From contig CM055901.1 in NCBI GenBank assembly GCA_029582155.1, positions 8,698,455 through 8,762,454 on the forward strand: DNA of 64,000 nt. Direction: 5' to 3'. Below are positions 12,901-25,250 of the stretch, piece after piece. A model generated the notes under the pieces. That model was not told the origin of the DNA. It searched no databases and was given only the letters and a program-made list of their open reading frames with translations. This DNA comes from Panopea generosa (taxonomy: Eukaryota > Mollusca > Bivalvia > Adapedonta > Hiatellidae). Position numbers and translations under genes: made by a program. How positions within the stretch are numbered: the first letter of the stretch is position 1; the number at the start of each line of letters is the position of its first letter.

Positions 12901-15900
12901 CGATCTGCTACTATCATTAACAGGCTTACACATAGTAAAAAATATTTCATCAGTAAGTGCTGTTTATTTTTAGAATGGTGATTTTGTTTCAAGAATACCA
13001 TGAAAATTTAAATATTGATTTTGTCATGTTTTGGTGGAGTTGCCATACCAAACCATTTGGATTTGAAAAATTTGTTAATGATAATGAGATACTTTTTATC
13101 CATTTTAATGATTTATAACTTTTTTCCCTCTGATATACTTCCTTTAAACTTTATCTTAATACCAGTTTAGGGTAGTTTCAGTCCTATCAAATAATCCAAA
13201 TTAATCCCAAAAGATCATGGCATTCTTTAAAATCATTTTTAACAGTCACCTCACCCACCAATCACTCTTAAAGACAAATTTATATTTCAACAACCCGTCA
13301 AGTTTTCATTTCAATAGAAACTGGGCCACCATTTTTATTTAATATATATATAAACATTGTATGTAAAGAAATATTTAATTCCTAAAGCAGACACTTACCA
13401 GAGGTTGGGCTACCATGTATATTTGTATAAGTTAATAACACAGGTATTGAAGAAAATGAGATTCCAAAGGATTTACAAACTGACATAAGTGTATGAGATA
13501 AGAATATGAAATAACTGTTTGTTTACATCTAGATTTTTGAGTGCATACATCTTCACCAGGTAATAGATTGCTTGGAAGTGATACCAAAAAAAAGTTCACC
13601 TTATAAATGAGGAAAGTGGTCTTTATACCTTGATTTTATGTACAAACCCAAAAAAAACAAACACAAAAGAAAGTACAGGCACTAAATCTGTGTTGTAATA
13701 ACACACTTTGTACTTCAGTAGTAGACTTCTTCACATCACCATTTACAAACAATGCATGCTTCCAATTAACAATAACAGTCTTCAGAGTTTGGTGCCAAGT
13801 CAGTAAGTTCTCAATCAAAATCATATTCTCAAGAACGCTTTGCTATGGGATCTGACGATGCATAGGTCATGTTCAGACATCCTTTCTGCCAGCCAATCAG
13901 AGGCTTGTTTTCAAGGTTTTGAAAGTGAAAGTAGAATACTACCTCAACGGGGGAAAAATCTATATTTAGCTTTGTTTGTGTGCGATTATCACACATTTAT
14001 AATTGTTATGACGCAATTCCATAATGGCTATGGCTATAGTTTTTTTAATACTTGTAAATGAATTTCACAAGTTTGAGAAATAAGGACGATATTTATTAAA
14101 ACACCATGTTACGAAGATCACTACGGCCGAATCCACACCCACATTGAAGGTTATGCTGAACGGCAATTAAAACAAGTACTCTGAATGGTTGAAATAATAA
14201 TAGCTAAAATAGCAACATTGGAAATCTAGTTATTCTAGTAATTTGAGTAGGTTGTCATCAGATCTTACATTTAGGAAGATCGTGCACATTAGTTAGGTTG
14301 GTAAGTTCTTAACTTCCTATCAACACCCCTTTCAATGAAAATTTTCGTTCATAACCTTTTGACTAAATCTAAATGTATATACTGTTTCAAATAAGATATG
14401 TTTTAATGTTAAACCAAATAAAATAGACCCTAAAAACAAACAAAAAAAATCCAATGACAGACATTGTTTACCATAGAAATGGAGCAAGTCTAAGATTTAC
14501 AAACTTTTATGTGGACCAATGACCAGCCATGGGCAGAATGTAACTTATATTATTTATTTTAGCTTCATTGTGAAGAAAGCTAAGCACTTAAAACATGAAA
14601 CAGTCCACTTCCTGGGTAGAACCAGTACCCAGAATTGTTATTTGATAGGCATCGGGTCAAATGGGGATTGAACCGCAACTTCTGGTACGAGCGGCCAACA
14701 CTTTATCCACTACACTACCGCCACGCTATATTTGTTTCAACCAATTAAATAGCAGGTTTAAAGCTCTTAGTGTTCACCAGTATAAACGACAAGTTTTCCC
14801 TCTAACCTGAGCCTTGGTGCATTATGAATCTTAAGTCAACTGAACATGTAAACCTGTAAACACTTGCCAGCATTAGCAAACACGTTGAGAACCACTTGCT
14901 TGTGTATAGAGAGAATACTAAAGTAGTCTCAATTTCTCCATTTCTCCATTTAATGTTCATTCATTTGAATAATGTTTGTTCATTTGAGGAACATCAATGT
15001 TAATAAATACATCAAACATATTTAAGGTTACTTCATGCCGGCTTGGTTATTTAGGAAATGTCACTGTCAGTTACACACCTATAAACATGAACTTGATCCT
15101 AAAAACAGTTGCACTACCGGTCATACCTACTGTCATTACATTGATCACCAGGACTGGAGGTGATTACAGATAATCAATTATTTATCTCCTCTGACATTCA
15201 CCTACCTGAAGGTATTAAACCTGACATATAAAAGTCATGTCACCGCATCTAATGTAACATATATTCTCTCCTGTGCAACAAGTGGAACTGGAGGTGGGAG
15301 TGGGGATTAGCCAGGGCCTCAAGTTGATAATGATTAGTAATGATAAGTATTCTTAAATTGACTACTGAAAATCAAGCAATGGAAAAATTATTGGTTTTTT
15401 TTAATAGTTTTATGCCATTAACGGCCAACAATGTTCAGTTAACTTAACCCTTTACTTCATATAGACGCATTTGGACACCTCTAATATAGACGCATTTGGA
15501 CACCTCTAATAAAGACGCCTTATGACACGTCTAATACAGACGCCTTTAGACACGTCTAATACAGATGCCTTTGGACACCTCTAATATAGATGCCTTTGGA
15601 CACCTCTAATATAGACACCTTTGGACACCTCTAATATAGAAGGCTTTAATTATTGGGTAAATTATGTATATATTAACTGACAGAGTGGAAAACAGTGCAG
15701 GATGTCTTCAGATTGCTCGTTACGAGCAATCTGAACTCTTCCTGCATTGTTTTCAAAGGCCTTCTGTGATTGGTATCTATGGAGTAAAGGGTTAACCACT
15801 TTTTTCTTGATAGTCAGATGCACTACCGACTCCACTAACCCAGTCCAGAAGCAGTTTATCTGGCACTATCCCTAAATTCATGATTTACACTTCCAAGTGC

Positions 15901-18900
15901 AGTTAAAAAAATTTCTGAAAAGGTTCATCACCCAACAACCACTAATCCACACACCACCCATACCACCTCCACAACATGAACACCTGAATCCACTGCTGGT
16001 AATCTGTATAGATGTGTAGGAAAGTTACATCCCCACCCACACACCACCCAACCCCCTTCACAACACAAACACCTGAATCCATTGCTGGTAATCTGTATTT
16101 ATTGAGGAGATAAATCTATGTTGTGTAGGAAAATTACATAACCGAGATAAAATTCCTATAACCCTGGCTGCAGTTAGTTTAATGTAAATTTAAACAAACC
16201 TTTTATTGCCTTACTTTAAATGGATGTGGATGAATAAATAGCCAATTACTGTCCCACAGTATTACACAACAAAATGCTTGAAATAGTAACAGCTTGGACT
16301 GAACTAAAATGATCGTATTATACATTCCAGAGGTTATAATATATAGATATCTCAAGCGTATCTGTCACACATAATGCAAGTAACTAGCAAACTTTTGCAA
16401 TTAAATTAGTTTCTGGATCAAACTGGGGGTCAAACCCACAAACCCAGCAGTGAGACTAAAGTGATCTAGAGACAGCCTCTCAGACAACTTTGCCACAGAA
16501 CCCTCAAAGAAAATAGAAGTGATAATGAGCATATATTGCGATGTGGGTTTGTAAAATATTTGGCATCTTGAACACATATTAATGGGATATATTAACACAT
16601 GGGAACACACACTTTTAGTGTGATATGTGATTATGACAAGAACAGCATGACTGAGGTTAATAGTAGCATCACTGTGATGTGTGATTGAATGGTGATATAC
16701 TCATGTTGTGATGTCTGAGAACTTAGTACAACCAGATATCTGACTGTAGGATAAATTGAGTACCGAGTACAACCAGAGCAAGATATCTGACTGTAGGATA
16801 AATTGAGTACCGAGTACAACCAGAGCAAGATATCTGACTGTTGGATAAATTGAGTACCGAGTACAACCAGAGCAAGATATCTGACTGTAGGATAAATTGA
16901 GTACTGAGTACAACCAGAGCAAGATATCTGACTGTTGGATAAATTGAGTACCGAGTACAACCAGAGCAAGATATCTGACTGTTGGATAAATTGAGTACCG
17001 AGTACAACCAGAGCAAGATATCTGACTGTTGGATAAATTGAGAACAAGTACAACCAGAGCAAGATATCTGACTGTTGGATAAATTGAGTACCGAGTACAA
17101 CCAGAGCAAGATATCTGACTGTTGGATAAATTGAGAACAAGTACAACCAGAGCAAGATATCTGACTGTATGAATAAAAATGTAGTGAAATATATAAAAGC
17201 AAAGATATATTGAGTGCTGAGAATCATCTTAATATCCTTCCTTGAGTATAAATTTAAAACTGATAAAAGGGCTTTTCACCAGAAAATTGGGAAGAGGCCT
17301 TGGCCTTTCAAATTGGGAAATTCACGCGATAATTGCCCATTTTGGGAAAAAGGTATTTTATTGAAAAATGGACTGTGTATAAATTTGAACAGTACTTTCA
17401 ACTAAGTAATTTACTGTTTTATTTGTCGAATATAAAGTGACACATTTGCAATGCAATTACAGTGCCAAGTCTTTCTGGTTCACATTGAATGGTAGAATAT
17501 GTTACAACAGGAGGAGAGTTCAATTTAACGGGCTGTTCTTCAGTGTTGGATATATTACTGCAGCATGGGACAGTGTCATTGTCAGTGCCAGTGGCCTCCT
17601 CGGTAGCTGTTGATTGATTTACTATACTTTCAGCTTCAAGTTGACTTTTTTTTACACCACACTCAAACAATGTTTTTTGACTTCCATTTGAAAGAGACTG
17701 ATGTTTAATCGACTTACTATAATATTTCCCATTGTGTGACATTTTTAATCAGAGAAAATCAACCGGAGGTAAACATTGTAAAAAAAAAACAGAATTATTT
17801 ACCTCCCTTGTAGTCTAGATCATTGGCGACATTTGTTTTCTAAAAGTTTGTCTTTTAGAAAAGCAAGTGTCGCCGCAATCTCCTTCACAGAATTACAGTT
17901 CGTTATGAGTCGATTGTTATTTTATGGTGTTTAGCGTCGCTTTCAACAATATCACGACGGTGTCTACTTGAAACAGTATTCTAAGCGCTGTCACACTGGA
18001 GTATCATGCCACAGACACATGATATGATACCCCACACTGTCACATTATACTGACACCGGGCGGACCAGACCTAGAACTCTCCTCTAAATGCTGAGCGTCA
18101 AGCGAGGAAGCTTCTAGTACCATTTTAAAAGTCTTTGGTATGACCCAGCCGGGGATTGAACCCACGACCTTCCGCATGCGCAGCGGATGCTCTACCACTA
18201 GACCACGCCGTGGTCTCGTTATGAGTCGAATGTGTTAGAGAGGTGTCGCTGACGATCTAGACTGCTTCCTTTGTGAAAAGCATAGACTAAATCCCAAACC
18301 ACGTAATATTACAGATTAGACGGTTACATGTAACCTGCATGTACAATTGCCATGCTAAAGGTGCTTTTAAGTTATAATGATATACCAGACCAGCTCTTCC
18401 GGCTTAAATGTTGAAATGTAAACAAAACGTTGAGATTTTGGGAAGTTTCTCTGCCACAGTTGGGAAAAAATAACGCATTTTTCAATTAGGAAGTGACCAC
18501 ATATTGGCCTCTGTTATATAAGGATGAAAAGCACTGGATAACAAATAAAAAATATTACCTAAAAGGTAAGAACGGAGGATTTGAACCAGCAACCAGCGGT
18601 CTATATGCTTCTTCTGGAGTCTTCTTTAAATACACAATCTGAAAATATACAAAAAATCTGCCATTAATTTAATCGTTAACATAATCCAAGGCCATTTCTT
18701 TAGAGCTGATCAATATCACCGATGAAACAAGCCAATAAAGCAAGTTTACATCTTCAAACCTGATTGAACTCCATGTGGTTTAAATATTGGAAAGAAAATT
18801 TACAGCTGAAAATTTGCAAAGGAAAAATTATTTCCTGTATTTATATGAAAATAAGTTTCAGTCAAGTTATTATGGGGGTTTTCTACTGGTTTATTGTGGA

Positions 18901-21900
18901 TTTTTTAATTTAGCTTCATTTTTAAGCCACTGAGGGCTAATAGACAATGAAAACTGTTTCCTGTACCTATATGAAAAGAAGTTTCAGTCAAGTTAAAATG
19001 GAGTATTTCTTTGGGTATATCTTAGACAGGGTTCCAAGGGGATTTTTGTTCATTTGTTTGAATATTTAACTTCATTTTTATACCATCAAGGGCTGGCAGA
19101 TGATCATTTATTAACAATATCACTCTTTCCTGAAAGGTTAACCAGTATATGAGCACACCCATCATTCCAAGTGACTGATAACTTTCCCACTTGAATCAGC
19201 AGTGAGAGACAAATAACAATGAGAAGTAACGTCAATATCAACCATCAGGGAGACTGTGGCATGACTGGGATTCAAACTCATAACCCTCATTTGATAGTCA
19301 GATGAGCTACAGACTAACTAAACTGAACCTGGCAAATGGACCTTAAAGAAATTTACCCCACATTACAGGGTATATATATAATATGGCATCAAGTTTTTCA
19401 TCGAAGCTTCAAGGAAGATTACACGATATAAATTATATGGCATCGAGTTATTCAATCAAAGAAGACCCAGGAGTGAACCGACATCCTTTGGCAAGCAACT
19501 GGCAAACTTTCTCATTTCAATCAAGAGTGGGAGGAAAATCACTTTTGATCAAAATTACCAATTACAACAATTAAAAAAGATAACCTCAATACAGGTTATG
19601 GTTACCCAGTCAGGCTTTTCCATATCCCTTTAAGTTGTGTTAATAGAACACTTTTTAATAAAATGTCCCTTAAAATTCTCCAATCTGCCAATAAAGTCAG
19701 AACCCCTTACTTTAAATTGCCAAACTATCTTTTTTTTAATTTTAAGAATTAGCAAAAAAACCCTTCTTTTTTTTTTTAAATACAGTAAAACTCCACCTAA
19801 CGACCACCCTGATATTAAGACTGCCCCGCTATTACGTGCATTTACTTAAGGGACGGATTTTTTCCTTCTTTATTCAATGGTCGTTAACTCCGATAATACG
19901 GGCACCCCGCTTATCCGGTATTACGACCACCAAATCTGTCCCAAACACGGTCTTTATTCTATTTTCACACCCTTAATTATGACGTGTGTGACCACAGATG
20001 CCTTGAGAAAAACTTTAGAACATAATCAACGAGCCGATTTGTGGCTGTCGTTAAAGGTATGACGTTTTCAGGTAAACAAAGCCATAAAGGACACCGGAGA
20101 GAGTGTTGTAAAAACAAACTTTGTGGTCGATAGAATATGCAACCTGTCAAAAAACAGGTGGCTACGAAGAATGAAAACAAGTAAGTTTGCATCTTTTAAT
20201 TGGTTAATTGTTATTTGAGTGATATCCATGGTCTTTTAATTGTATTTCTAAATTTTACTGTAAAAATAAAACAGGCCTGTTAAAATGGAGAAACAAAAAT
20301 ACAATGAATTTACTTTTAAAGAAAATGATACTCTTATTACCGGTAATAATAGCAATTTTATATGATTATTAAGAATGAAACTATTGTTAAAATTTTATAT
20401 TTTCGTTACATCTTACTGCTTTCTTTTTTGTTTTCAGAGTCCTGACAATGATGAAATGAACGTTCAAATACGTTCATTGATAAGGATAGAATGCCAGAAG
20501 TGAAAGGAAACGACCCTACTAAGGACCCCACGAGAAGGACTATCTACTCATGCATAATGTTAAAATATTTTTTTGTGTTGTCTTTATTTGTTATTATATT
20601 ATGTATGTAAATAAAAGATAAACCATACAACATATTTATTTTAATTATATCCTAAAAACATTTAATTTAACAAATCCATATTTAGAAAGAAAGGATTTAT
20701 TTTTTTATTATTATTATCATTGGTATAACAGTAAATCCACACATACGCACAATAAAGTATACATCCATTTACTATTACGGCTACAAAGGCCTGTAACTTT
20801 TGCCAATGACTCTGGACCTCGATAATAAGACCACCCTGCTATTAAGACCACTTTTGCCCGGTCCCAAAGGTGGTTTTATTAGAGGGGTTTTACTGTATAT
20901 GCCAAGATAATCTCACCGAGCCCTTTTTTAAGTTTAAGGTAAGCTACTGAACTATGCCAAAATAATGAATTGAAAAGGGATACAGTCATTTCCTCATTAG
21001 GTCTATGCACCCTGATTGGATTAAAAAATAATATTCCTCATTAAAATTGCAGGACATTTTGGAAAATATCTTTTAAACATCTTACCTCCAGTTGATCCGA
21101 CATACTGGTTACATATTTTTGAAATTGGTTAATCTTAGAAAGAGTTTGAATGACAAGATGAAGGTCATCAAGCAGCGTTTGTGTGATATTAATGGGCGTT
21201 CATTTAGATTCCAGCATTCTGATTGAAATATCATGTTTTGTCACATTTTAGCAGATTTGAAATTCTAAATCATTTTTTTGTAAGTTGTAAATGATAAATA
21301 GATGTTTAACATAATTAAGGGTAATTTTTTTTTTTTAGACATTCACACAAGTATCAATGAAGAAATACACGAACCTGGCACACATCAGTATATGTAAATG
21401 TGTCAGTCGGACAAAACCTTATATCAAAAAACACAAATTTCATTGAACGTATACAATAGCATTTGAACCATTTTTTCAATGATAATTGACTGGTTTATTA
21501 TCTATTGCAAGGACAAGGACACTTATATATAAAGGTTCAGTTTGTAAAATGTTGTAAAAGAAAAGTTAATAGGATCAATTCAATATTAATATGTTCTGAT
21601 TTGCTGACAAATTAATTACAGTTTATAATGTCAGTCAAGAAGTTAAGGCTTAGCTTCAATGGATGTTAATAAATTGCTCCAATAGCCATAATTATGGTAA
21701 AAAACTCCTGCCACCCCACACCAGACTCCTTAACACATTTTTTTAATATCTAAATCTTTTTAATATCAGCAAATAAGGTTTGAAAAACAAAAGAATGACC
21801 AGGGGTGGTATTCATCAACCATTCTCAAGAATACTCTTAGATTTGAACTCAAGAATAAATTTTGAAAAACACACTTTGGGGCCAAAATTTGCAAGTATGT

Positions 21901-24900
21901 AGGGACACCAATCCTGATCAACTACACTCTCACATTTATTCTATTTGTCATGGTAAACTAGATATCTAAATTTGAAATTTGGATAAATCAAGCTCAAGTC
22001 TAAGAATATGCTCAAGAATGGTTGGTGAATATGAACCAAGGTTTAAGAAGAAACATGGGGTTTACTTTTTTTTGGCCTTAAGACCCAAACATACTTAAAC
22101 ATTGTGCCAGTGTACACACCTTTATATCATATATACATACAGAGTTTTGTATACAATGTTGGCAAGAGGACAAGTCTGAGCACAGGTAAAAATCAATCAA
22201 TACATTGATCAATAAGTTGTACATACGTGCCACTATTGAATCATGAACACATTTTCCCACTTACTGCACTTTTGTGATTCAGTAATCTATCCCCCCACAG
22301 CAAGACATTTTCCAGGATTTAACTTCTATCAGACAGCATGCTTGCTCTTTCTGCAATTATCTGCTGTGTTTCGGTCAACACTGTTGATTTTGTATTATTA
22401 TAGCAATTGTTGTATTACTGTAGTTTGATGCCATTTCCACGATATTACAATACAGGCTTAATTTGGTATCCAATTATGTTTGTTTGTTAGAATAATAAGC
22501 ATCATTTTTATGCAATCAAGGGCAAACAGGTGATCAGTTAATTAAACCGCTCTTTCCTAGGGACCCTGGAAGGTTAACCAGTACTCGTGCCATCTCTACA
22601 AGTAACTGATAACTTTCCCACTTAAATTAGTGATGAAAGATGACTGACAATAACACACAATATTGTACATCAATCATAATAGATAACGAGTTTGGCGGGG
22701 ATTCAAACTCACAACCCCTGGTTTGATAGTCAGACTTAGTCCTAAACTATATTATGAGCTTGATGGGGATTCAAACTCAAAACCCCTAGGTTGATAGTCA
22801 GACTAAGTCCAAAATTATATTATGAGCTTGGTGGGGATTTGAACTCAAAACCCCTGAGTTGATATTCAGACTTAGTCCAAAATTATATTATGACTTTGAT
22901 GGGGATTTGAACGCACAACTCCTGGATTGATAATCAAGACTTTGTCCAAAATTATATTATGAGCTTGGTGGGGATTCAAACCCATAACCCCTGGGTTGAT
23001 AGTCAGACTTAGTCCAAAATTATATTATGAGCTTGGTGGGGATTTGAACTCACAACTCCTGGGTTGATAGTCAGACTTAGTCCAAAATTATATTATGAGC
23101 TTGGTGGGGATTTGAACTCAAAACCCCCGAGTTGATATTCAGACTTAGTCCAAAATTATATTATGACTTTGATGGGGATTTGAACGCACAACTCCTGGAT
23201 TGATAATCAAGACTTTGTCCAAAATTATATTATGAGCTTGGTGGGGATTTGAACTCACCACCCATAAGTTGATAGTCAGACTTAGTCCAAAATTATATTA
23301 TGAGCTTGGTGGGGATTCAAACTCACAACCCCTGTGTTGATAGTCAGACTTAGTCCAAAATTATATTATGAGCTTAGCGGAGATTCAAACTCACAACCCC
23401 TGTGTTGATAGTCAAACTAAGTCCAAAATTAAATTATGAGCTTAGCAGGGATTTAAACTCACAACCCTGGGTTGATAGTCAGACTTAGTCCAAAATTATA
23501 CCAAAATTATATTATGAGCTTAGTTGGGATTCAAACTCACAACTCCTGGGTTGATAATCAAGACTAAATCCAAAATTATATTATGAGCTTAGCGGAGATT
23601 CAAACTCACAACCCCTGTGTTGATAGTCAAACTAAGTCCAAAATTAAATTATGAGCTTAGCAGGGATTTAAACTCACAACCCTGGGTTGATAGTCAGACT
23701 TAGTCCAAAATTATACCAAAATTATATTATGAGCTTGGTTGGGATTCGAACTCACAACCCTTGGGTTGATAATCAAGACTAAGTCCAAAATTATATTATG
23801 AACTTAGCTGGGATTCAAACTCAGAACCCTGGGTTGATAGTCAGACTTAGTCCAAAATTATATTATGAACTTGGTTAAGATTCAAACTCACAACCCCTGG
23901 GTTGATAGTCAAACTTAGTCCAAAATTATATTATGAGCTTGGTGGGGATTCAAACTCACAACCCCTGGGTTGATAGTCAAACTTAGTCCAAAATTATATT
24001 ATGAGCTTGGTTGGGATTCAAACTCACAACCCCTGTGTTGATAGTCAAACTTAGTCCAAAATTATATTATGAGCTTTGTGGGGATTCAAACTCACAACCC
24101 TTGGTTTATAGTCAGACTTAGTCAAAAATTATATTATGAGCTTTGCGGCGATTTGAACTCATAATCCATGGGTTGACAGTCACACTTAGTCCAAAATTAT
24201 ATAATGAGCTAGGCGGGGATTCGAACTCAGAACCCCTAGGTTGATAATCAAGACGTTGAGCAGAATTATATTATATTCTTGGTGGGGATTGGAACTCACA
24301 ACCCCTTGGTTGATAGTCAGGCATAGTCCAAAATTATATCATATACACTGCCCTGGATCTACATTGTTTACAAAATGGTATCGATATGGTAAACAGTTAC
24401 CTGGGAGTCAATGCATTTATATTGTTTACCCAATTAACTTTTCAGACAGAAAAAAAGGAAGTTAATACAAACACAATTTTCTGGCCTACACTCAAAATCT
24501 ATTTCACAACCTTTTGTAAGAGTAATTTTCTTTACCAAACATTTATATGAATTGACAGCCAGCATAGTAATGTTTGTATAACCTATATCTGTGGGTTTGA
24601 AGCAAACTAACAAAAACAATTGGCAAATATATCAAATGTTGCTTTACATACGCCTATAAACACAAGATCAGTAATACACATTTATCAATTTGGCAAAAAA
24701 GGTGACAGACTGTGTAACTGTGTTTATTAATACATTGGAAACCGATTATGCTGTTTGTGACATACAGAACAACCATTTATAAGTACTTAACAAAACATGC
24801 AACCTATATACATATATCAGATAAAGGGAGCAAAGGTCATGTGTGTTTAAGTTTTTATTTATCCTCAAGCTTTGAACTGGTCATTTTGGCAAGCAGGATA

Positions 24901-25219
24901 AAAAAAGAATATTTAAAAATAAAATACGATAATTATTGTGAATCTGTGTGCATGATCGATGATTGATAATTGATGATATAGTGGTTTCCAGAGCACCAGA
25001 AGATTAAATAAATTGAACACATTTTAAACTAATTTTGTTTTTTTTAACTATTTGTTTTTTATGGATTCGGTGCTTACTATTAGACAACTACGATTCTATT
25101 ACTGATTTTGATTAATTGTTTATATGAAAATGTTTATATAATATGTTTTAATTAATTTAATTAATTAAGACTAGTAGATTAGATTTAATTAATAATCTTT
25201 TGAGCATCTGCAGCTGCAT

Positions 25220-25250
<31 letters not shown>

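Larger units (their letters stand above)
12283..18558 (-). other. CDC14 intron 5
   Basis: 6,276 bp. It contains a SINE fragment (12785-12850), a family 1 SINE (14555-14730), a TTAA MITE with an internal 25-bp repeat (15444-15795), an 88-bp imperfect direct duplication near 15940-16100, a SINE fragment (16405-16505), the 47-bp minisatellite (16722-17172), a transposon-like ORF (17419-17742), a hairpin (17825-17874) and a complete SINE (17914-18215). 13000-14500 shows nothing recognised. Confidence 0.55.

Noticed and set aside
16631..17227. 198-codon minus-strand ORF with repeated [16 protein letters not shown] words
   Set aside because: It is produced by the 47-bp minisatellite, appears in several frames at once and has no flanking gene structure.
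18559..18600. Possible SINE or tRNA B box ('gaggatttgaacc')
   Set aside because: It lies in CDC14 exon 5, in frame with conserved residues; the resemblance is chance.
22680..24345. Cluster of real tRNA genes
   Set aside because: The units have a B-box-like stretch but no complete cloverleaf; they are tandem copies of a SINE head.
22680..24345. CRISPR-like array (regular repeats)
   Set aside because: The whole 68-bp unit is repeated with no unique spacers, and the genome is clearly eukaryotic.
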